A DNA stretch of 64,000 bases, from contig JODI01000003.1 of assembly GCA_000720805.1 (NCBI GenBank), forward strand, positions 186,001 through 250,000. The letters run 5' to 3'. Below the pieces are notes generated by a model. It saw only the letters and a program-made list of their open reading frames with translations. It had not been told where the DNA came from and did not search any database. Shown one piece after another: positions 39,092-45,967 of the stretch (the first letter of the stretch is position 1; each line of letters starts with the position of its first letter). The position numbers and the translations under genes are program-made. Source of the DNA: Streptomyces violaceoruber (GTDB lineage Bacteria > Actinomycetota > Actinomycetes > Streptomycetales > Streptomycetaceae).

Positions 39092-39171
39092 GCGGTCTTC
39101 CTTTCCGTCATGCGCTCTTCCCCTCCGTCACGCGGTCTTCCCCTTCCGTCATGCCGTCCTTCTCTCCGTCA
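39091..39171 (-). repeat. Four 20-21-bp tandem units at the kinase/regulator junction
   Basis: Units at 39091-39110, 39111-39130, 39131-39151 and 39152-39171 each begin (coding strand) with TGACGGA and contain a GGAAG/GGGAAG ribosome-site-like core. The first copy supplies the last kinase codons, the next starts at its TGA, and the last provides the ribosome site for the regulator ATG. The duplication multiplies the stop-plus-ribosome-site segment. Confidence 0.75.
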
Positions 39172-40360
39172 GCGGCAGCGTGGCGCGTACCGCCCAGAGC
39201 TTGCCGTCGGCCGACTCCTCGGGGCCGGCCTCGAACGTGCCGCCCAGTAGTTCCGTCCGCTCCCGCATCCCGACGAGTCCGGCGCCCGAGCCGGGGGCGC
39301 GCGGTCCGTCCCGGTCGCCGTACGGGCTGGTCACCGTGACGGTGAGGGAGCCGTCCTGGTGGGCGAGGGTCGCGGTGACGCGGCCGGGACCGGCGTGCTT
39401 GAGGGCGTTGGTGAGGGACTCCTGCACGATCCGGTACGCGGCGAGCTCGACCGGCGCGGGCACCGGGCCGTGAGGGCCGTCGAGGCCGGCGTCCCGGTCG
39501 AGGCCGGCCAGGGCGAGGCTGACGTCGAGGCCGTTGGCGCGGGTGCCCTCGACGAGCGCGGGGAGTCCTTCGAGGGTCGGTGTGGCGGCCGGCTCGCTGT
39601 CGCCGTCGCGCAGGATGCCGATCAGCCGCCGCATCTCGGCGAGGCCCGCCACGCTGTTCTCGCGGATGACGCCGAGCGCCTCCCGGGAGGTCGTCGGCTC
39701 GTCCAGGGAGAGCGCGGCGGTGGAGTGGATGGCGATGGCGGACAGGTGGTTGGCGACCACGTCGTGCAACTCCCGTGCCATCCGGGCGCGTTCGGCGGTG
39801 ATCGCCTGGGTGCGGTCCATCTCGGCGAGCAGAGCGGTCTGTTCGGCACGCAGCCGGGCGGCCTCGGCGGCGTCCCGGTGGTCGCGGACGATCCAGCCGG
39901 TGGCCGCCGGGCCGAACGACACGATGCCGATGACCACCCCGATCAGCAGCGCCTCCGGCACCCGCCACACCGCGAACGGCACCAGCATCCCGGCCACCGC
40001 GAGCAGCCCGGTGATCCAGGGGATGCGGCGGGCCGAGGCGGGCGGACCGTACAGGACGGCGGCGTACACCAGGTCGGTGAACATCAGCGCCGTGGCCACG
40101 TTGCCCTGGGTCACGAGGTCCGCGGTGATCGCGACCGTGCCGGTCAGCAGGGCCGCGCGCGGGGCGGTCCGGCGCAGCAGTTCGCAGCCGGCCATCACCG
40201 TCAGCGGCACCAGGACCGGCCAGGGGCCGTCGAGGAGCGTGATCGGATCGCGTGAGGCCCGCACTCCCAGCCCGATGACCACCAGGAGCACCCCGCCGAG
40301 CAGACCGCCGAGCGCGACGTACACGTCGAAGCGGTGCGGGCGGGGCGGTCGCAGGGCCAT
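39149..40360 (-). CDS. Two-component sensor histidine kinase (HisKA_3 type)
   Basis: 403 residues from ATG 40360 (MALRPPRPHRFDVYVALGG); the longer open frame lacks support. Four to five N-terminal membrane helices without a large extracellular loop suggest a membrane or intramembrane sensor. The phospho-acceptor His is in ERARMARELHDVVANHLSAI; the ATPase has LTNALKHAGPG (N box) and GSGAGLVGMRERTELLGG (G box). It is the partner of the adjacent NarL-type regulator. Confidence 0.92.
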   Translation of the reverse strand: MALRPPRPHRFDVYVALGGLLGGVLLVVIGLGVRASRDPITLLDGPWPVLVPLTVMAGCELLRRTAPRAALLTGTVAITADLVTQGNVATALMFTDLVYAAVLYGPPASARRIPWITGLLAVAGMLVPFAVWRVPEALLIGVVIGIVSFGPAATGWIVRDHRDAAEAARLRAEQTALLAEMDRTQAITAERARMARELHDVVANHLSAIAIHSTAALSLDEPTTSREALGVIRENSVAGLAEMRRLIGILRDGDSEPAATPTLEGLPALVEGTRANGLDVSLALAGLDRDAGLDGPHGPVPAPVELAAYRIVQESLTNALKHAGPGRVTATLAHQDGSLTVTVTSPYGDRDGPRAPGSGAGLVGMRERTELLGGTFEAGPEESADGKLWAVRATLPLTERRTA

Positions 40361-40511
40361 GACTCCATCCAACACGCCCCGCCCGCCGGACGCCTGATTC
40401 CCGGGAAGGGTCCGCGGCTGCATCTTTCGATGTACCGCGAGTTCGTCACCGCCGACGACGACCCCGCCCGCCCGGTCCGGAAGCCTGGAGGGTGACCGAG
40501 AGGAGCGACCC

Positions 40512-41099
40512 GTGGTCGTCGCGTTGATCATCGCCTGCGAGGTCGGGTTCTGGGTGCTGCTGGCCCTGGGCCTGGCCGTCCGCTACCTGTTGAAGTGGCC
40601 CCGGACGAGCGTGGCCCTGCTGCTGTGCGAGCCGGTCCTGGAGCTGGTGCTGTTCGTGGTGACCGCGATCGACCTGCGCAACGGCGCCGAGCCGGGCTGG
40701 CAGCACGGTCTGGCCGCGCTGTACATCGGCTACACCGTCGGCTACGGCCACTACACGATCCGCTGGCTCGACGGCCACGCCGCCCACCGTCTGGGCGGGG
40801 CGCCGAAGCCGGTGGGACCCCCGCGGTACGGCATGCCCCGCGCCCGGCACGAGGGCCGGCTGTGGCTGCGTACGGTCCTGGCCGCGGCCGTGGCGTGCGC
40901 GCTGCTGCAGGGGGCGGTCTGGTACGTCGGCGACCACGGCGACGTCTCGTCCCTGCGGGCGTTCCAGTGGGCGGCGCTGCGGACCGCCGGCATCCACGGC
41001 CTGGTCGCGCTGGGCTACCTGATCTGGCCGAAGAAGGCCCCGCCCCGGGCCGCCGAGGAGCCGCGGTTCACGTCACCGAAGGAGAGCGCACGCCGATGA
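40512..41099 (+). CDS. Hypothetical multi-pass membrane protein
   Basis: 195 residues from GTG 40512. Hydrophobic segments at about 2-24, 33-52, 65-82, 119-138 and 151-167. The middle has a cytoplasmic, Pro/Arg-rich loop (GAPKPVGPPRYGMPRARHEG). No known domain. Divergent from the kinase gene and overlapping the next small membrane protein gene by four bases, so the two are co-translated. Confidence 0.75.
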   Translation: MVVALIIACEVGFWVLLALGLAVRYLLKWPRTSVALLLCEPVLELVLFVVTAIDLRNGAEPGWQHGLAALYIGYTVGYGHYTIRWLDGHAAHRLGGAPKPVGPPRYGMPRARHEGRLWLRTVLAAAVACALLQGAVWYVGDHGDVSSLRAFQWAALRTAGIHGLVALGYLIWPKKAPPRAAEEPRFTSPKESARR

Positions 41100-41287
41100 G
41101 CCAGGCGTCCCAGAACCTGCTGGAAGGAGCCGGCACCTTCACGGCCGGCCTGCTGCTGTGGCTGTTCACCGAGGAGGTGGAGGTCCCGGTCGTCACCCTG
41201 ACGAAGGTCGGCGTGGTCATGATGTGGCTCGGCGGCGCACTCGTCGCCCTGGGCCTGTACCGGGCGGCACGCTCCAGGTCCCGCTGA
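41096..41287 (+). CDS. Small membrane protein
   Basis: 63 residues; ATG 41096 overlaps the preceding stop (ATGA). Two hydrophobic segments (TFTAGLLLWLFT and VGVVMMWLGGALVALGLY) separated by an acidic turn. Function unknown, probably linked to the upstream membrane protein. Its stop codon lies in a duplicated 25-bp tract. Confidence 0.7.
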   Translation: MSQASQNLLEGAGTFTAGLLLWLFTEEVEVPVVTLTKVGVVMMWLGGALVALGLYRAARSRSR

Positions 41288-41332
41288 CGCGCCCGGCTCC
41301 GAGTCGCGCTGACGCGCCCGGCTCCGAGTCGC
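41283..41332. repeat. Perfect 25-bp tandem duplication between convergent genes
   Basis: Two identical 25-bp units (41283-41307 and 41308-41332), beginning GCTGACGCGCCCGGCTCC, followed by a partial third. The first holds the stop of the small membrane protein gene; the partial copy overlaps the stop of the minus-strand cobalamin gene. Confidence 0.85.
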
Positions 41333-41333
41333 G

Positions 41334-41906
41334 CTAACGCTCCCCGCCCGGCACCCACAGCACGTCCCCGGCCTCCTTGTTCGCCGTTCGCGCCAGGATG
41401 AACAGCAGGTCGGACAGGCGGTTGAGGTAGGTCGCGGTGAGCGGGTTCATCGTCTCGCCGTGGGCCTCCAGCGCGGCCCAGGTGGAGCGCTCGGCCCGCC
41501 GTACGACCGTGCAGGCCTGGTGGAGCAGGGCCGCGCCCGGGGTGCCGCCGGGGAGGATGAATGACCGGAGTTTCTCCAGCCGCTCGTTGAAGCGGTCGCA
41601 GTCCGCCTCCAGCTTGTCGATGTAGAACTGCTCGACCCTCAGCGGGGGGAACTCCGGCTTCTCCACCACCGGCGTCGACAGGTCCGCGCCCACGTCGAAC
41701 AGGTCGTTCTGGACGCGGGTGAGGACCTTGACGATCTCCTCGTCCAGGTTGCCCAGCGCGATCGCCGTACCGATCACCGCGTTCGCCTCGTTGACGTCCG
41801 CGTACGCGGAGATCCGCAGATCGGTCTTGGCGACCCGGCTCATGTCACCGAGGTTGGTGGTGCCCGTGTCGCCGGTCTTCGTGTAGATGCGCGTCAGATT
41901 GACCAT
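41334..41906 (-). CDS. Cob(I)yrinic acid a,c-diamide/cobalamin adenosyltransferase, PduO type
   Basis: 190 residues. It transfers the adenosyl group from ATP to cob(I)alamin to make coenzyme B12. The N-terminal ATP motif TRIYTKTGDTGTTNLGD is diagnostic of the PduO family; the later VRRAERSTWAAL and NRLSDLLFILAR helices match it. The product is the cofactor of methylmalonyl-CoA mutase, whose associated genes mce and meaB are near the window's end. Confidence 0.93.
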   Translation of the reverse strand: MVNLTRIYTKTGDTGTTNLGDMSRVAKTDLRISAYADVNEANAVIGTAIALGNLDEEIVKVLTRVQNDLFDVGADLSTPVVEKPEFPPLRVEQFYIDKLEADCDRFNERLEKLRSFILPGGTPGAALLHQACTVVRRAERSTWAALEAHGETMNPLTATYLNRLSDLLFILARTANKEAGDVLWVPGGER

Positions 41907-41919
41907 GAGGTCAGACTAA

Positions 41920-42669
41920 TTACGCTCCGGTCGTCCGGAAGACCCGTGTGCCCACTGTCACGGACAGCGCGGCGAGCCCGACGGCCACCAGGACGCCGTA
42001 CAGCATGGTGGTCGTGGCGTACGAGCCCACGTACGCGTCCCGCATCGCGTCCACCAGATAGCGGAACGGCATGAAGTGGGAGAGGGCGTCCAGCCAGGCC
42101 GGCGCCAGGGTCATCGGGAGCATCAGGCCGGACAGCAGCATGGACGGCATGCTCACCGCGTTGATCGTGGGGCCGAACTCCGTCGGGGTGCTGACCTTCA
42201 TGGCCAGCGCGTACGACAGCGAGCCCAGCGAGACCGTGAGCAGGGCGACGAACGCGAAGCCGATCAGGACGCCGGGCAGCGGCGCCCTGAGCCCCATGAC
42301 GACCGCCGCCAGTACCAGCAGCACCGCCTGGAAGACGAAGACGGTGGCGTCGCGCAGGACGCGGCCGAGCAGGAGGGCGAGACGGCTCACGGGGGTGACC
42401 CGCATCCGCTCGACCACTCCCTGGCCCTTCTCGATAATGATCGAGAAGCCGGCGAACGACGCTCCGAACAGGCCGAGTTGGAGCAGCAGCCCGGGAACCA
42501 GCAGCTGCCATGAGCTGCCCTGCCCGCCGAGCGGCAGGTCGGTCAGCAGCGGGCCGAAGAACACCAGGTACAGCAGCGGCATCAGCACGCCGAAGAGCAG
42601 CGCGAAGCGGGAGCGCAGGGACTGGCGGAGGTACCGGCCGTAGATCAGCGCGGTGTCGTGGAGAAGCAT
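41920..42669 (-). CDS. ABC-2 type transporter permease
   Basis: 249 residues from ATG 42669, with GAGGA five bases upstream. Six hydrophobic segments in the ABC-2 pattern, with the conserved cytoplasmic stretch IIEKGQGVVERMRVTPVSRLAL. It forms the export channel with the ATPase encoded just upstream (34 bases apart). The DrrB-like arrangement suggests drug or lipid export. Confidence 0.9.
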   Translation of the reverse strand: MLLHDTALIYGRYLRQSLRSRFALLFGVLMPLLYLVFFGPLLTDLPLGGQGSSWQLLVPGLLLQLGLFGASFAGFSIIIEKGQGVVERMRVTPVSRLALLLGRVLRDATVFVFQAVLLVLAAVVMGLRAPLPGVLIGFAFVALLTVSLGSLSYALAMKVSTPTEFGPTINAVSMPSMLLSGLMLPMTLAPAWLDALSHFMPFRYLVDAMRDAYVGSYATTTMLYGVLVAVGLAALSVTVGTRVFRTTGA

Positions 42670-42703
42670 CGGATTCCTCTGGGGGCGGGGGTGCCTCACG
42701 GGT

Positions 42704-43486
42704 CTAGACGGCTACGGGCGTGGCGTCGGCCGGCGCGGCGCTGCGGCCGGTGATCGCGAGGAACGTGTCCTGGAGGCTCGCGTCGATCGAGCCGCCGTGG
42801 CGGAGCTTCAGCGCGCTCGGTGTGCCCTCGGCCACGACCGTGCCGCGGTCGACGATCACGAGTCGGTCGGCGAGGGCGTCGGCCTCGTCGAGGTAGTGGG
42901 TGGTCAGGAAGACGGTCGTGCCGTGCTCGTCGCGCAGTCGCCGGACCAGGTCCCACAGGTCGGCGCGGCTGCCGGGGTCGAGGCCGGTCGTCGGCTCGTC
43001 CAGGAACAGGAGCGCGGGGCGGTGCGTGAGCGCCATCGCGATGTCCAGGCGCCGCCGCTGGCCGCCGGAGAGCGCGCCCGCCTTGCGGTCGAGGAGCTCG
43101 GTGAGGTCCAGGTCATGGGCCAACTCCTCGGCCCGCTGCGTCGCCTGAGTCTTCGTCAGCCGGTACAGGCGGCCCTGGGTGACCAGTTCCTCCCGCACGG
43201 TGATCTGCGGGTCGACCCCGCCGGACTGCGCCACGTAGCCGCACGCCCGCCGTACTCCGGCCGGGTCGGACACCAGGTCGCGGCCGGCGACGGTGGCGGC
43301 GCCGCCGGTAGGGGCGAGCAGCGTGGTCAGCATGCGCAGGGTGGTGGTCTTCCCGGCGCCGTTGGGGCCCAGGAAGCCGAGGATCTCGCCCTCGCGGACG
43401 GTGAGGTCGAGGCCGCGCACGGCGTCCACGGGTCCGTTCTTCGTCCGGAAGGTGTGGGCCAGGCCGGCCGTACTGATGATTGCCAT
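42704..43486 (-). CDS. ABC transporter ATP-binding protein, DrrA-like
   Basis: 260 residues. Walker A FLGPNGAGKTTTLRML, signature LSGGQRRRLDIAMAL, Walker B ALLFLDEPTTGLDPGSR, H-loop VFLTTHYLDEAD. Drives the permease at 41920. The divergent TetR gene and a shared palindromic operator indicate inducible export of an unknown compound. Confidence 0.93.
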   Translation of the reverse strand: MAIISTAGLAHTFRTKNGPVDAVRGLDLTVREGEILGFLGPNGAGKTTTLRMLTTLLAPTGGAATVAGRDLVSDPAGVRRACGYVAQSGGVDPQITVREELVTQGRLYRLTKTQATQRAEELAHDLDLTELLDRKAGALSGGQRRRLDIAMALTHRPALLFLDEPTTGLDPGSRADLWDLVRRLRDEHGTTVFLTTHYLDEADALADRLVIVDRGTVVAEGTPSALKLRHGGSIDASLQDTFLAITGRSAAPADATPVAV

Positions 43487-43504
43487 GACCCCAGAAAAAC
43501 AGAG

Positions 43505-43541
43505 TCTCTTAAATTTTGCAACGGCCCCAAAATTTCAGAGA
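43505..43541. promoter_or_regulatory. Palindromic operator between ABC exporter and TetR genes
   Basis: Arms TCTCTTAAATTTTG and CAAAATTTCAGAGA are complementary at 13 of 14 positions, separated by 9 bases. This AT-rich palindrome stands out in the GC-rich region and lies in the 80-base divergent gap, 18 bases from the exporter start and 25 from the regulator start. Confidence 0.75.
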
Positions 43542-43566
43542 GCCCAAGAAGCGGTAGGATCCGGAC

Positions 43567-44208
43567 ATGGCTGAGGGACTCAGGGAACGGAAGAAGCGCG
43601 AGACCAGGCAGCGCATCTCGGACATCGCCACCGGGCTGTTCCTGGAGCACGGCTTCGTGACCGTGACCATCGCGGACGTGGCGGAGGCCGCCGACGTCTC
43701 CGTCAACACGGTCTACAACTACTTCCCGACCAAGGAGGACCTCTTCCTCGACCGCAGCAAGGGCGTCGTCGACCGGCTCTCACGCTGGGTGCGCGCCCGC
43801 GACGTGGGCGAGTCCGCGGCCGCGGCCGTGCTGCGTGAGCTGCGCGACGAGGTCGAGGCGGTCTCGCCCCGGGTCGGTCTGATGGAGGGCTACGAGCGTT
43901 TCATGCGGGTCATCCACGACGCGCCCCCGCTCCGCTCCCGGCTCTGGAGCATCCAGCAGGAGGTCCAGGAGAACCTGGAGGCGACTCTGCGCGAGGAGAC
44001 GGGCGCCGCGACCGGCGACACCCTCCCCTCCCTGATGGCCGGTCAGCTCACCTGGGTCCACCATGCCGTCATGGGGGCCATCGGCCGTGAGATGGTGGCC
44101 GGACGCAATCCGGGCGAAGTGTCACGAGAGGTGCTCGTGCTTCTCGACGACATCGAGGACCTGTTGAGCGAGAAGGTGCTCAACTACGCCGTACGACGCC
44201 TCCCGTGA
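43567..44208 (+). CDS. TetR family transcriptional regulator
   Basis: 213 residues. N-terminal helix-turn-helix: RQRISDIATGLFLEHGF then IADVAEAADVSVNTVYNYFP (about residues 12-55). The C-terminal ligand domain is variable. It is divergent from the DrrA-like exporter and probably represses it through the palindrome in between. Confidence 0.92.
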   Translation: MAEGLRERKKRETRQRISDIATGLFLEHGFVTVTIADVAEAADVSVNTVYNYFPTKEDLFLDRSKGVVDRLSRWVRARDVGESAAAAVLRELRDEVEAVSPRVGLMEGYERFMRVIHDAPPLRSRLWSIQQEVQENLEATLREETGAATGDTLPSLMAGQLTWVHHAVMGAIGREMVAGRNPGEVSREVLVLLDDIEDLLSEKVLNYAVRRLP

Positions 44209-44356
44209 CCCGTGCCGGTGTGATGTCCGTCAGTTGAGACGTGACGCGCATTACTTAGCGGTCACAGCGCCCCTCACGAGCGCTATGGTCCGCCCGAGAG
44301 GCATTCGTAAACAGCGTGTGAGCGCTCGTGTGCAGTCATCAAAGGGGAGTCGCACA

Positions 44357-45205
44357 GTGGCACGGAAGCTTGCCGTCATCGGCGCCGGCCTGATGGGTTC
44401 CGGTATCGCTCAGGTCTCCGCGCAGGCGGGCTGGGACGTCGTCCTGCGCGATGTGACCGACGAGGCGCTCCGGCGGGGTACCGACGGCATCAAGGCCTCG
44501 TACGACAAGTTCGTCGGCAAGGGCAAGTTGGAGGCGCACGACGCCGACGCCGCCCTCGCCCGGATCACCGCGACCACCGACCTGGACGCCGCCGCCGACG
44601 CGGACATCGTCGTCGAGGCGGTCTTCGAGAAGCTCGAAGTCAAGCACGAGATCTTCCGCGCCCTCGACAAGATCGTCCGAGAGGACGCCGTCCTCGCCTC
44701 CAACACCTCCGCCATCCCGATCACCAAGATCGCGGCCGTGACGGAGCGCCCGGAGCGCGTCGTCGGCGCGCACTTCTTCTCGCCGGTCCCGATGATGCAG
44801 CTGTGCGAACTCGTCCGCGGCTACAAGACGAGCGACGAAACCCTCGCCAGGGCACGGGAGTTCGCCGAGTCCGTCGGCAAGACCTGCGTCGTCGTCAACC
44901 GGGACGTGGCCGGCTTCGTGACCACCCGGCTCATCTCGGCGCTCGTCGTCGAGGCCGCCAAGCTCTACGAGTCCGGCGTGGCCACCGCCGAGGACATCGA
45001 CCTCGCCTGCAAGCTGGGCTTCGGGCACGCGATGGGTCCGCTCGCCACGGCGGACCTGACCGGCGTCGACATCCTGCTGCACGCCACCAGCAACATCTAC
45101 ACCGAGTCGCAGGACGAGAAGTTCGCCCCGCCGGAGCTGATGCGCCGGATGGTGGACGCCGGTGACATCGGACGCAAGAGCGGGCAGGGCTTTTACAAGC
45201 ACTGA
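44357..45205 (+). CDS. 3-hydroxybutyryl-CoA dehydrogenase
   Basis: 282 residues from GTG 44357, with AAAGGGGAG upstream; the open frame before it is non-coding. Rossmann motif LAVIGAGLMGSGIAQVSAQA at the N-terminus, the ASNTSAIPI and GAHFFSPVPMMQLCELVRG segments with the catalytic His, and the C-terminal GHAMGPLATADLTGVD. It oxidises 3-hydroxybutyryl-CoA to acetoacetyl-CoA with NAD(P), in butyrate or polyketide-precursor metabolism. Confidence 0.94.
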   Translation: MARKLAVIGAGLMGSGIAQVSAQAGWDVVLRDVTDEALRRGTDGIKASYDKFVGKGKLEAHDADAALARITATTDLDAAADADIVVEAVFEKLEVKHEIFRALDKIVREDAVLASNTSAIPITKIAAVTERPERVVGAHFFSPVPMMQLCELVRGYKTSDETLARAREFAESVGKTCVVVNRDVAGFVTTRLISALVVEAAKLYESGVATAEDIDLACKLGFGHAMGPLATADLTGVDILLHATSNIYTESQDEKFAPPELMRRMVDAGDIGRKSGQGFYKH

Positions 45206-45375
45206 GACCGCCGAGAACCGCACATGCCCCTGCTCACACGCCCGGGTGAATTCGGTATCGGTTCGCTTACGGACGGCAACCTCTGAGGGTCGAACAGCGT
45301 CAGAAGTTGCATCACCTGGCACACGGCAAGGCAACACATTCGCGGAGCACGGCACGCAGGCACAGGGGAGCGCAT

Positions 45376-45699
45376 ATGTACATCAGGGGCGACCACGCCG
45401 AGCTGGTCGTCGGGGGCCGCCTCGACGTCCGCAGCGCGGCGGACGCCCGTACGGTCCTGCACTCGGCCGTCGACGACGGAGTCGGCGATCTGGTGCTGGA
45501 CCTGTCCGAGCTGGACTCCTGGGACGCCACCGGACTCGGGGTGATCATGGGAGCGCACCGGCGGGCCGGCCGCTGCGGCCGACGCCTGGTCCTGCGTGGC
45601 GTGCCGCCGCAGATGCAGCGTCTGCTCGTCGCCACCAGGCTGCACCGCATCCTGGCGATCGAGGGCGGCATCGGGGTGGAGTCCCTGCCTCGGGTGTGA
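45376..45699 (+). CDS. STAS-domain protein (anti-sigma factor antagonist-like)
   Basis: 107 residues from ATG 45376, with AGGGGAG upstream. It is one STAS domain: beta strand YIRGDHAELVVGGRLDVRSA, then LVLDLSELDSWDATGLGVIM with the usual phosphorylation site position (here D-A-T-G-L), then the helix QMQRLLVATRLHRIL. Such proteins bind anti-sigma kinases or act in signal relays. No kinase is adjacent; the HATPase at 3398 is on a different, mobile region. The 268 bases after it hold a possible promoter (TAGATACT near 45826) but no gene. Confidence 0.85.
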   Translation: MYIRGDHAELVVGGRLDVRSAADARTVLHSAVDDGVGDLVLDLSELDSWDATGLGVIMGAHRRAGRCGRRLVLRGVPPQMQRLLVATRLHRILAIEGGIGVESLPRV

Positions 45700-45967
45700 C
45701 CCCCGGCACGGGTGGGGGCCGACGGGCGGAGGCTATCCTTCCGGTTGTATGACGAAACGTACGACGCGCGCGCAATCCTCATGAGACTGTGACGTCTCGG
45801 ACGGCGCGGTACCCCGGTCTGTCGTAGATACTGTGCGAAGGTTTAGGGTTCGGTCGCCCGCCGCCTGAAAACCCTCGAGCGGGCCCGGACCAGAAGCGAC
45901 AGCGCGGTGTGCAACAGGCCGGGAGGGGCCGGAGCTGGCACACGACGCTTTTGGGGGGCTTGAACCT

